Below, piece by piece: positions 10,871 through 22,207 of a DNA stretch of 64,000 nt. Position numbers and translations under genes: made by a program. The number at the start of each line of letters is the position of its first letter. The first letter of the stretch is position 1. This DNA comes from Paratinospora sagittata (taxonomy: Eukaryota; Streptophyta; Magnoliopsida; Ranunculales; Menispermaceae), in the NCBI GenBank assembly GCA_035771175.1, contig CM069590.1:53778024-53842023 (forward strand). The letters run 5' to 3'. Under the pieces are notes generated by a model, which did not search any database, was not told the DNA's origin, and saw nothing but the letters and a program-made list of their open reading frames with translations.

Positions 10871-13419
10871 GTTTTGTATGGCACAACTTTTCCTTATAAC
10901 TTTTAATTTTTTAAAAGTGCTTATAGAAAAACTCGTGAAGATCGGTTTGGCAATAATAAAAATGTTTGGTTGAATTTTTTTTATTTTTTTTAAATTTACT
11001 TGAAATAACATCTTTATCTTTTTAATTTTTAATAACTACTTAATTAAGCTTCATTAATTAAAACAAGGATATTTTAGTAAATGAAAAAAAAAAAAAAAAC
11101 AATGGTACTGATGAGTAGTACTTAACCAATAATAAATAAATAAAACAAGTATTTTTAACATATTTTTTTAGAAGAGGCTATAGTTGTCGAATTAGTATAA
11201 AAAGTGCATCAACTCTACTACTCAAAATACTCTCACTTACTTTTAAAAGCTGAACCAAATAATAATCAGCTCTTTCAAGGCTCTGATTTCACAAATTTAT
11301 CATTCAAAATAAAATTAGTGACAACTTAAAATACATCATTGGGCCTCCATTACTATCTCGATGGGCCAAGCCTATTAGCTAACAACTTTTTTTCTTTCTT
11401 CACTTGTTAATTAAAAGGGAACGGTGCTGCTTACAATCTCAGCTTCCAAAGAAAGCCTACGCCCCACTCCTTGCGTTGGCAAAGTTTGTGGAGCAGCCAC
11501 AAAGGACCAGAAAGCCTTCCTCTATAGTGCACTAGCTCTGATAGCGCTAGGAACTGGTGGGATCAAGCCATGCGTCTCATCATTTGGTGCAGACCAATTC
11601 GACGAAGCTGATGAAAAAGAGGTTCCGAAGAAGTACTCCTTCTTCAACTGGTTCTTCTTCGCCATTAACATGGGAGCACTTTTGGGCATTACGTTAATGG
11701 TGTACGTACAAGTAGAGAAAGGGTGGGGTTGGGGATTTGGGGTCCCAACGGTTGTCATGATCAGCTCCATTTTCATTCTTGCGGCTGGTGTGAAGCTCTA
11801 TAGGTACCAGAAGCCAATGGGGAGTGCCTTCACGAGGTTCTTTCAGGTTGTTGTGGCTTGTGTGAGGAACCATTTGAGAGGAGTAGAGGTGACAAGGGAC
11901 ACGGATCTTTATGAGGTCAAGACCAAGGAATCGGCTATTTTTGGTGCTCAAAAGCTGCCTCACACCTCACAATATAGGTACGTATATGTAGGTTATATTA
12001 ATGTAAAGGAAAAAACTAGAGAAACACGCATCTAAACGCAAGGAGCAAGCATGTAAATTAACGCGGGGACAAACTCAATTGCCCCCGCGTTTAGATATAT
12101 ATGTATTGATGATCAAGGGCCATAGGCACTACCTTGATAGCAAGTCCTGGTAGGTTTTATTTTTATCTTTGAGAATAGGACTGTTACGACCTATCCAATT
12201 AAGGGGTATGGTTAATCTCGCATAAAAAAAAGAAGGTGTGAGCCTTGGTTGAGATATAACTCTTATATACATCCAAAATGTTGAGTGTAAGCCTAAGTTG
12301 AGATATGATTCTCGTGTGCATCTTAAATGTTCATTTAAGGACATCTTAAATGAACAATACCTTGACAATGAAAAGGAAGGATGTTACAATCTTGCTAATG
12401 CGAGGATGTGAGACTTCTTTATGAGTCTAAACTCCAAGAGCACGTAACATAGAACTAATCTTGCGTAATAAAAATGAACGCTGAAAATGTAGGCGTATAA
12501 ATAGCAGTCCTCTTGTTTAATTATGCTAATGCCAAGTAATTTACGGGTCACATACAGGTTCTTGGACAAAGCAGCCATTGTCACAGACCATGAGGCCAAT
12601 AACACAACAAACCGTTGGAGACTCTGCACAGTCACACAAGTCGAAGAATTCAAATCCTTCATAAGGATTCTACCCATATGGGCATCCACCATTGCCCTCT
12701 CCATCTCCTTTGCTCAACTCTCCACCTTCTTCATCAGCCAAGCCAACATCATGAACCGAAACCTCGGCTCCAACTTCGTCATCCCACCAAGCTCCGTCCC
12801 CGTCTTCAGCGCAATCAACCCTCTTATCCTCGTCCCCATCTACGAAGGATGGATCGTCCCATTCCTCCGTCGCCGCACTGGCCACCGCCGTGGCATAACC
12901 TCGCTACAACGCATGGGCGTGGGCCTGTTAGTATCAATCTTCGGGCTTGCTTCAGCTGCTTTAGTTGAGCACAAGAGGAGAAACCATCCTGAGCGGTCGT
13001 CCATGAGCGTTTTCTGGCTGTTCCCTCAGTTCTTCCTTGTGGGCAGTGCCGAAGTTTTCACTTACGTTGGGCAGTTGGAGTTCTTTTACGATGAAGCAAC
13101 TGATGGGACGAGGAGCATTAGTAGTGCTATGTTTCTTAGCGAGATTGGGATCGGAAGCTGGCTTAGTACGGCGATTGTGAAGATTGTGGAGAGCACTTCA
13201 GGGGGTCAAGAGAAAGGGTGGCTTAGAAATAATTTGAATCAGAGCAAGCTTGATTACTTCTATTGGGTGTTGACGGTTATTAATGCTGTTAATTTCTTGG
13301 TTTATTTGGTGGCGGCTTGGTGTTACAAGGGAAGGGCTGAGGGTGGTTCAACTGTGAGAGACGAAGCCTTGCTTGTGATGGGTGAGGGGGCTGTGGGAGA
13401 GGGTGAATTTGATTGTTAA
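10065..13419 (+). CDS. NRT1/PTR family (NPF) proton-coupled transporter
   Basis: Five exons join in frame: 10065-10154, 10276-10399, 10486-10703, 11418-11977 and 12558-13419, giving 617 residues, a normal NPF length. Every intron is GT-AG. The product is a 12-helix major facilitator of the POT/PTR family, which moves nitrate, di/tripeptides or hormones and other metabolites with protons across plant membranes. The family ExxER motif is seen as E74-V-A-E77-R78 in helix 1. Other hallmarks are GWKASPFII before helix 1, ADAYLGRFKTI after helix 2, ALGTGGIKPCVSSFGADQFD in helix 4 and EFFYDEATDGTRS near the end. The start is the first ATG in a good context and is followed by a hydrophilic 60-residue N-terminus. 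VDIRGR and GWKA..F resemble clade NPF8, but subfamily and substrate are not settled. The third intron carries a long TA microsatellite. The exons show no broken codon, so the gene looks functional. Confidence 0.93.
10796..10868. repeat. (TA)n microsatellite, about 35 units
   Basis: An uninterrupted TA run of about 70 bases in intron 3 of the NPF gene. It is likely polymorphic in length and can form cruciforms. The open frame of repeated Tyr-Ile on the minus strand is only a shadow of it. Confidence 0.95.
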
Positions 13420-15572
13420 AATCCTTATTGTTTTTAATGACTATTGAATCCAGCATTAATTTAATTAAATTAAGTGTTACATTTAAAATAAATTGTACTT
13501 TAAATCTGGCTATGAAGTGTAAAATTATTAGCTAAGTTTCAATTTCATAATTTTTTATTTTAGAAAGTTCATGATAACATCATATATGATTGGGTACGAC
13601 TTTAATTTATGGAGGAGTACTTAAAGAGTACATTTGAGAAATGTACTTGATCACCTAATCCCTCGGATCCTTTACATGTGTATGTGAACTCAAACCCTAA
13701 TTAAACACCCAAGAATAGTCTCATGTCTAAAAGGAAAGAATTCATCCTATAAGATATAAATAAATGTAGATCTACTTTGGAATAAAATTAACTAATTAAC
13801 ACTAGGTCCAACAATGGCCTGGAAGTAGTTAAATAGGGACAATGTTAATATTAGTAAAGATCCACACCTGTCAACAAGGGTTTCAATCATCAGAGCCAAT
13901 GGTTCAGCAATTGGCTAAGCTAAGCTGACCTTGCTCACGATGATGAAACTCCTTTTAGAGAAAAACCTCGAGTCCAATAGAACCCAACAACAAGATCAAC
14001 ATTTAATGAGATTGACATTTAATACTATATAGAAAAGTAAAAGGCCTGATTCTATGCGGGTCTTAGCATAAGGTGAATATATAATCTTATTTTTTAAGAC
14101 ACTTCAAATTTCTTGCTGATCATTTTGGCCTACTGTGAATTTGAATTAAATTAATCATTTTGATTGTTAATTTAAACCCTAAAGTTTTCAATGCTATACA
14201 AATACATTGAAGAAATAAGAGTGTGAGGTTCATGAATGATACTGAATGCTGAATGGCAAAGGTACCATTAATTCTAAGTTCTCCGTAAAGTGAAAAAGAA
14301 AAGGAAGAATTTGGTAGCTAGCTAAAGCTATGATGAGATTGAATTAAAAACAGTAAAAGAGATACACCCAATGCCTAATGCATAATCTGCATTAATGATG
14401 AAGACGGTGTTAATTATATGGTGTATCATGGCACATATAGCCTTTTGGTTTCTTAGCTAGAAATCCCATAAGATCCATCTGTTCCCACATTTCTTGCAAA
14501 TGAAAAATAAGATCTCAAAACTCACATTCTCAAGTATTTTAAATAGCCATAATAAGCCAAACGCCATAATTTCACAGGCAATTATGAGACAAGAGCTTAG
14601 GGATCTATTCTCAGTTAAAAAAAAGAATAATGTTAGATGGACGTTAAGGTGTCAACGTCATTTTTTTAGACTGATACTCAATCTTCTTTAAATATTTTAA
14701 AAATGTACATATATTTAAACATGTTATACAAATTACAATATATGTACATTCTTAAAATATCTAAAAGTGTGTTGAGGTGCCAAAAATAACGTTTACACCG
14801 AACATACATATAAAACATTTTTCAAAAGAAAAACCGTTGGTTAAAGCATATGCCGTAGCTCATCACAGCAAAATCACACTTAACTTTTCAGAAATAAATT
14901 TTAAAAAGCAAAACAAAACAGAGTCAACAATCTAAAATAATTTTGCAGATAAGGGAAATTGATAATTTTGAAGTTTCTGTTTGATCCATTTTCCAGGCGG
15001 AAGTGAATTTATGTACAACAAATTTGAATTGATCCAAATTACGTAAATATTTTAGTGTTAATTAAGTTCATAATGATTTTGAAAATGGGAGGGAGATATG
15101 GGAGCGAGATAATACTATTTTCAAACAACAATTAAAACTACAAATTATCATCAAGAAGACACCTGGAAGAGATGAACAGTTTTGCAATGATTTTTGCACA
15201 TTTTCAACTCAAAATAGTGCCAAAAGGCAGGGACTGGACTCTGGGGTCCTCTCGTGTATATCTCAACATGGAAATCATGGCCCTTTCATCATGATCTTCA
15301 AACTATAACAAATAACATCTTATTTTCCCCCCTTTTAAAAGATCAAAGCCAAGGACCCACTTGGAGACAACAATGATCAAGATCATCAACTTTTCCTTTC
15401 TTTCTTTCCATCAAGATCAAGAGAACAATTCCAACTCCATTAAAGTAAAAAAAAAAAAAACGAAGAGCAAAAAGAAAATTTCATACAAGCACGCTTCCTG
15501 CACTATAACACATACTAGAAGATTGAAGTGACCGACAGTAGAAGTATCTTTTTTCGTTCTTTCCAAGCAAAA
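13420..15572. other. spacer between NPF and WAT1 genes
   Basis: The two genes converge here (NPF ends on plus, WAT1 ends on minus), so this is shared 3' flank. Apart from the inverted repeat at 14629-14806 and an A run near 15450, I see nothing coding. Confidence 0.5.
14629..14806. mobile_element. MITE-like imperfect inverted repeat
   Basis: The two arms pair. AATATTTTAAAAATGTACAT (about 14687-14706) matches, reversed, the ATGTACATTCTTAAAATATC arm (about 14742-14761). The outer ends TGTTAGATGGACGTTA and, reversed, TGTTCGGTGTAAACGTTA also match. Length, AT-richness and lack of coding fit a MITE. The target duplication is not clear. Confidence 0.5.
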
Positions 15573-18230
15573 TCACACATTATCAGTAGAAGAAGAGAGC
15601 AGTGGCTGAGCCAGAGATGATTTTGTGTGGCTTGCTGTCCTGTTGTTTCCGTGCTCTGCTATAGCAGATGGAACGACCGCTGTAGCAGCCGTAGCAAGCT
15701 TCTTCTCTTCGCTCTTGCCCCAAAGAACTGCATATAGACCCGCTATGATCAACACCGCACCAATAATCCTGCAAATATATCCCAACCAAAACCACTTCAT
15801 CAATTGTTTTCATTCATCTAATCGAATGTATTTTTAGTGTTGGATTTTGTCAACTTAGGTTGATGGGTGGGAGACGAGAAGAATAATGAATAGAAAAGTG
15901 AGAAACTAAAAATAATTAAGGGTGGGGTAGTAATTATTATGGTGTTAATTAAAAGCATACCCTCCTAAGTAGAACTGTTCTCCTAAAGCGATGGAAGCCA
16001 TGATAGCGACGACTAAGGTCTGCACGGGTTGATAGACGGCAACAAACACAGGGCCACCTCTGTCAATGCACCAGATCTGAACAGCGAAGGCAATTCCCGA
16101 AGCCACGAACCCCTGCAAAATACCATCTTATTATTTTTTGTCACTTTCACACCCATACTTAAACTATTCTTGCTTCTAAAAGAACCATACTCTAATTCTA
16201 CTTTTTCAAAGACGTTGTATATCTTTGACTAACTTTTGCTTTACTTTAAACTAACATTTCAAAATATCTAAGGGCCCGTTTGGTTTGTAATTACAGTTTT
16301 CCATATTCTAAAACTGGGTTTTTTACACAAAAAATCTGGTTAAATTATAATTTAGTTTTGCATTGTTATACTCCAAAAATTTTCCATTTTCTAATTACAA
16401 ATCCAACACAACCTAAGTAGTGATAATTCCTACACGTTGAATAATAAAATAAACAAAATCCTACACCAATTCTTACTTATCACCAAACAACCACTTGTGA
16501 ACAACGTTCAAATTCTCCTACAAATAAAAAATATATATATTATTTGGAACATGATGTACGTGGCCTCCGTATTGTAAGCATGCTCTAAGTTTTGTGCGGA
16601 AGCATAAGTCTGTTTATTGTTTAAGTCTACTCATTCTTTATAAGTTGATATATGTATTTTTGTGGATTCCTTGGTAGCTGTACTTCCTTCACGTTGGGTT
16701 GGGGTTCAAAACCTTGAACATTATAACATAGAAAATAAAATATAGAAAATAATTTGTGGACCTAATTAATTAATCAAGTCATTTTTGGACCTAAGCATCA
16801 GGCGGCAGCTAAACAAAACATCGTGGATTTTTGGAGTATATAAAGATATATGTAAGTATTCTCTCAACAGCTTTTATATATACAAATCAGAAATATACTT
16901 ACAGCGTAGAAAACGCTGAAGAGTTCACCCCCAGAGCGGATAATCCAAGCATCAGCAGTTCTCTCTACGATCCCAGCAATGGCGAGAAACTGAAGAACAC
17001 CAAAGAAACAAGTGTAGGAAGTGACGGAGAGGCGAGCTGGGTATTTCTTGAGCAAAGGTGCTTGAAGAACGAGCCAAGCGGACCATGAGAGGCAGTGGCC
17101 TATCAGGTAAATGCAGCCCAAGGTCCAGCTCTTGCCCTTGGCGTCTCCAAGACCGAGAGATGAGAGATAAAGAGATTGGTGTGGTGGTAGAGGAGAAGGT
17201 CCAAATATGGTAGGCCCTTTGTAAAGTGTTATCACTGAAGCACCAGCGACGCATGAAAGCGTGCCCAGAACTTTGGCTATGCCGTCCTTTCTGTTAAGCC
17301 TTACTTGCTCTATCCTGCCAGTTCCAACCAAAAACAACAAAGAAAAAGTGATCACCCATAACATCAACTATTAATTTATTATTATTTTCAAAGAAGTATA
17401 GTTCTAGATTTTTTTCAAATCTAGTTTGGTAAGGTTATTTGTTCGGTTATATAATTGATTATCTCCCACTATTTAGTAGGTAAGGAGTTTTATTTGTTAT
17501 TTAAGAGATTTTATTTTCTTGAAGTAGATTTTTAACTTGTTATTTTAATAGTGAAAGTTTTTTTGAACTAAGTTCTCAAACGAAACCTGAAACCGTGGTC
17601 AAGGTCAGTATATAGCTGGCCAATATGTGAGGGAATTAATGAATTACCTTAGAGCAGCAGCCATGAGGAAGGTAAGGGCTGGAACGGAGTTCTGAATAGC
17701 AGAAGCAAATGTAGGAGAGGTGTTATCCAAACCCAGCAAATAGAATCCTTGATTTGCAGTTATTCTGTCGTTACAAAATCAATATTTTTAATTAATTAAG
17801 CTAAACCCTGGCTTTGTCTGTAATCTATATTGGTTTGTGTTCTTGAAGTGGTACTTTACCCGATAAGTGCCAGAAGAAAGAACTGAATGATGAAAGAAAG
17901 AGTCATGGCTGGCCTGTCCTTCCTACAAAATCAAGTGTATATAGATAAATACATGCAGTTTCATTATTCTTGTCCGAAAAATTAAAGGTAGAAACAAAGG
18001 AAAAATGCTTACTTCTCGAGAAAGTAGGCAAAGGGTGCGAGGAGAAGCAGAGCAATGATGTTCCTATAAACAGGGAACACAAGTTTGCTGATGCCCATGT
18101 TAAGGGCAGCTCTCGAAACAACGTGAAAGCCAGCATAACCAAACTGCAAGGCCAACATGGCCAAGTGCAGCTTGGTTCTTTCTGGGACGTTGCACATTCT
18201 CTTTGCTGAGGCTGAAGTAGTATCCGCCAT
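15573..18230 (-). CDS. WAT1: WAT1 (WALLS ARE THIN 1) auxin transporter
   Basis: Six exons on the minus strand: 18013-18230, 17860-17922, 17648-17764, 16903-17314, 15961-16112 and 15573-15768, joined by GT-AG introns into 385 residues. The protein belongs to the plant drug/metabolite exporter (MtN21/UMAMIT) group with two EamA domains and about ten membrane helices. It matches WAT1 closely from end to end: HLAMLALQFGYAGFHVVSRA, NMGISKLVFPVYRNIIALLL, ANQGFYLLGLDNTSPTFAS, GCIYLIGHCLSWSAWLV, QIWCIDRGGPVFVAVYQPVQ and the C-terminal STDNV. WAT1 is known in Arabidopsis as a tonoplast protein that exports auxin from the vacuole and is needed for secondary wall thickening in fibres and for vascular-pathogen responses. 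The initiator MADTTSA fits the family N-terminus. No break is seen. The next gene upstream is TFIIF beta, a pairing that also exists in Arabidopsis. Confidence 0.96.
16273..16412. mobile_element. MITE-like element in WAT1 intron 4
   Basis: A 140-bp segment begins GGCCCGTTTGGTTTGTAATTA and ends with TAATTACAAATCCAACACAA, so its arms are inverted copies with a few mismatches. CTAAG flanks both sides (16268-16272 and 16413-16417), which could be a target duplication. The GGGCCCGTTTGG end is common on plant MITEs. Confidence 0.45.
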
Positions 18231-21200
18231 GGACTAATTAGCATACACTAGCACAAGAGATAGATAGAAACACACAGGTAGTGAAAGAAATAAGAGAAGG
18301 GAAAAAGAAGATGTTGTGGGAGAAGAGAGTTTGGGGAGTGGAAGTAAATATAGTTGGAGCTTGGGAGTGATTGATGAAGAGGGGTGGGTGACCCACAATA
18401 AGAGGAGGGGCCTAAAAAGACGTAATGTCAACACACAAGAGTACTGTTGGGTAGTGTTGAATTGGTGTGATCTGGGTTTGCCTCCCACGTTATATTCTCT
18501 TTTAATTTGATTTCTTTTCAACATGTCTGAAAATTGGGACGAAGGAGGAGGAACAGAGTTAGTTGATCGGGTTTCGTACACTTGGGGAATTAAGCAGAGA
18601 GTTAAATGACTGAAACATGTGCAGTCTTGATCCCATTTGCCCCCCAACCAGGAGTACCTCATGAGCTCATAGTGAACCGTGGCTGTAGACCCACATCCTT
18701 TTAACCACTGGATTGGAATCTTACTGAAAAAGAGAGCAAAAAAAAAAAAAAAAAAAAAACAGGAGTTATTTTGAACAAAAATTAAATTATATGCTGTAAA
18801 TCAAAGTAAGTACTAAATAGTACTGATGATCATTTTATATAGAAATCAAAAAACATTTAATAAGATGAGTAATGGTGGGTAGAGAAGATATTGATTAAAC
18901 AGTACTAGTCTCTTTAGCTGTAATTTCCATATTCTTTTTTTCTTTTTTCTGTACAAGGATAGCCTTTTGATTTTTTTTATTTTTTTTTTAATGATATATT
19001 AAAGTTCTGTTCTTTTGGTAGTCTTATTTTGGAACCACCTCGTAAGCATTTCCTCTCTAGTTCACATGTCATTTCATTCATCAAAGTGGGTTTTATATGA
19101 TATATATATTTATATTCTCTCAATAAACATAAGATGGACCTCTAGTTATGAGCTATTGCTTTTGTATTCAGTGAGTTCTAACATTAACATTTCGTTCAAA
19201 ATACAACTAATTATCAATTAAGTTGTCCTATTAATAAACACAGTAACTTTAAGCTTATTAGAGAGAAAATTAATGTATTAGGAAGGATATTAGTTTATCT
19301 TCTCTAGCTATCTTTTTATATTAATCTAACTTAATTATATGCCTACAGAGTTAGGATTATAAGATTCTATTATAAATTTTGAGTTTGAGTTTTTTCACTT
19401 GTACAATAGGGTTTTTAAATATTTGTAGTCATGTCTAACGGGCCTAGTGCCACCTTTGATACCCCTGACTTAAAAAATATATATATATATTATATGTCTA
19501 ACGATAATGTATATATAGATCTTGTAGGAGTGAGATATTATATAAATCTGATTTTATTAGTTAAACAATACATTAATTAGGCATTCGCAAATATTTCAAA
19601 AAAAAAAGAATTGATGTTCTTTTTTCATAACAAAAGCAACCAACCAATTCTGAGAAGACACGGAAGTGAAGCTGTTGAGAAGACAAAAGGGGACTGCAAC
19701 TACAGATGGGAATGCAAAAGTAAGAAGAATTTTAGAAATTGGGAAGAGTCAAAAGAGGAAGGGTGGGTTATGATACAGTAGTACAGTGCGATGGCATTGG
19801 CAAGAGCAACAACTTCTGTTTGGCTCCACGCCTTATGCTTCAATAATGATTGATGATACGATGATGGAAGTGATGGATGATGGATGGTGATGATGATATT
19901 GCTGCAGCCATCATCGATAGAGAGGGTGCACCAGCCTCCCCCATGAATATCCGTACAACACTAAGTAATATTAAATAATAAGGTCAGCCTATCTGCATTT
20001 AAAGAATAATAACATAAGAACAAGTAATTAAAAGTATATTTACATTAATTTTTAGTAAATATTATATAATTAATATTTACACAAAAAGAATATACATATA
20101 ACCTAAGGAAACAGGTATTACAGAGAACCATAAACTAGTAACAGCAAGCAGTTACAAGGGACATACATTGATAGCTTTATAAGAATGTTCGATTGTAGTT
20201 GATACCTAAATACTATATTTAAATAACTACCACCTCCCTTATAAGATAGATTCTAAATTTTTATTTTAATTATAAAAAAAAAGTCAAAATCCTTAATTAC
20301 AAGAAAAAATATATGACCACGCATGGGATAATATCACCGTGAAACCTAGCCCTACCACCACGCACCGCCAGGGCTACTGATATTTCTCTGTACACTTAAT
20401 TTGTTTCCATTTATTCTGTCCCCTCCCACGCGTATTGATTAATTTAGTATTATTACATACATATCTTATCTTAATTTTTCCAGAGTAAAGTAATTAATTT
20501 GTTTGTTTAATATAATATTGTCGCTCTCCGTCCCTGCAATTTCTCCACTTGTAAACAAATTAAGATCCCCCGCTCACGAGACATGCAATCATCCCCTCCA
20601 TTCAATCCTTCCATTAATTCTATACCCCTTCTCCTCAACAAAATAAAAATAAAAATAAAATCTCATTTCTAATTATTATGTCTCATTTTTTGATTTATTT
20701 CATCTATTTTATGATTAAAACGATGAGGTACATGTTGGGTCGTGATTTTAAATCAAAAGAAAGATTTCGTGAAATGATGGATCAATTAACTCTATCAATA
20801 ACCAAGTCAGATTGGGTCTATGCTAACAAGTTAAAATGTCAATATAGCACTAATCAAGATTATTGATCCAGAGAAGCCCTTTATGCAGGTTGGGTTGGAG
20901 TTTCAATATTGTCAATTGTCATGACAAAATTTTGGCCCTTTCTCTCATTCTCATAAAGAGAAAACGATGCCCGCCCGCCGCCACCATCTATGAACTCAAA
21001 AAGTGCTCTCCTTCTGTCAATCCCTAGAAATCCTCCAATAATTTCTAATCAAATTCATAAACAATTAAGATGATGAAGCTAATAAGGCCTACTTGCTGAG
21101 AAAGTGGATGAGATCGAGGTTGAATGATTATAATATATGTATAGATTAAACGTTACATATAAAGGGAAAAAGAAGTGATAAAACAATAGGCTGATCTATA

Positions 21201-21981
21201 CAAATAGATAGGTATTCATCAAGTAACTACCACCTACCTATATAGGTACATCCATTTATAGGTTTAGACGATCAGTCAATCCCAACTAGTTAAGACTTTC
21301 ATCTTAATTTCAATCAAACTTTAACTTTTAAAACCTAAGGTTGCATCACTTGTAATTTAAAAATAAAAATATAATTTAAATAATAAAAACTTAAAAAATT
21401 ATTTTCTAAAAATAATTTGTCTTCTTTTGTAAATTTTATAAAATTATTTTTAAATTTTAATTAACCAAATAAGTTTATTGTATTTTTAAATTTTTAGATA
21501 CAAAAAATTTTATTCAAATCATAAATTAAATTAAACGTAGCCTAAAAATCTAAACCCAAACATTGCTATACATTAGATTGAGGTCGATCATTAGGTTTCC
21601 TTGGATCCATTAGCTTCCAATCGTTGCTTTCATTTATTATTTGCAATGATCATTAGCTTTGGACATAATTAACTTAATTTAATAAAGGTGTTTTCATCCC
21701 TTGATTTTTTTGTTTACCAATTGAAACAATGACTTAAAAGTAACTTTTCTCACCTTTTAAAGCATGTGCTATAATTAATCACATGAATTAAAGAATTTTA
21801 ATTCACGGCCGTGCGTCACTTTAATTTCAAACTTATTCATCTTTTCTTTACTGTTTGCTTTCATGATGTTTTCTGCCACATAAGGCACGGATGATGGTTT
21901 AAATATCACGGTTAGAAACTACAATGTTGAACCTGATCAGCAAAGTAAAGATGCCTTAATAATAATAATTTAATATATTAT
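18231..21981. other. WAT1 upstream region and spacer
   Basis: The first few hundred bases form the WAT1 leader and promoter. Beyond that I see a 20+ base A run (about 18739-18760), a GATGGATGATGG-like repeat (about 19850-19895) and AT-rich DNA, with no recognisable gene up to the copia element. Confidence 0.45.
18345..18352 (-). promoter_or_regulatory. possible TATA box of WAT1
   Basis: Read on the minus strand, CTATATTTAC lies about 115 bp before the WAT1 start codon, followed by a CT-rich leader. It is a reasonable TATA element by sequence and spacing, not demonstrated. Confidence 0.4.
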
Positions 21982-22194
21982 TGTAAATTTAAGAAGAATA
22001 CTGGAGAATTTTTCTGTGTATATTGCAATATGACAGAGGTTACATTTATACATGAGTGTGAGTCTAAGTATAGAAACGGATTATGCCTAATTCCTATAAA
22101 CAAGTGATCAAATCAATCAACTAAAAGTCAGGCTATATCAGTTCAACAACTCTTAAAAGGAAGCTAACAGATACGAAGTTATCCATTCATAACA
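21982..22194 (-). repeat. 3' LTR of copia element
   Basis: 213 bp and identical to the other LTR except at two positions (TGACAGAGG here against TGACTGAGG, and CTCTTAAAAGG here against CTCCTAAAAGG). It is the 3' LTR because the element reads on the minus strand. Confidence 0.95.
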
Positions 22195-22204
22195 TCCTCC
22201 CTCA
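22195..22204 (-). other. polypurine tract of copia element
   Basis: On the minus strand TTTGAGGGAGGA directly abuts the 3' LTR, the expected place of the plus-strand primer. Confidence 0.75.
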
Positions 22205-22207
22205 AAC

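Noticed and set aside
10796..11011. Minus-strand open frame with repeated Tyr-Ile
   Set aside because: It is the translation of the TA microsatellite in an NPF intron, not a protein.
12384..12968. Overlapping open frames on both strands across the last NPF exon
   Set aside because: Shadows of the real exon 12558-13419, with no domain in those frames.
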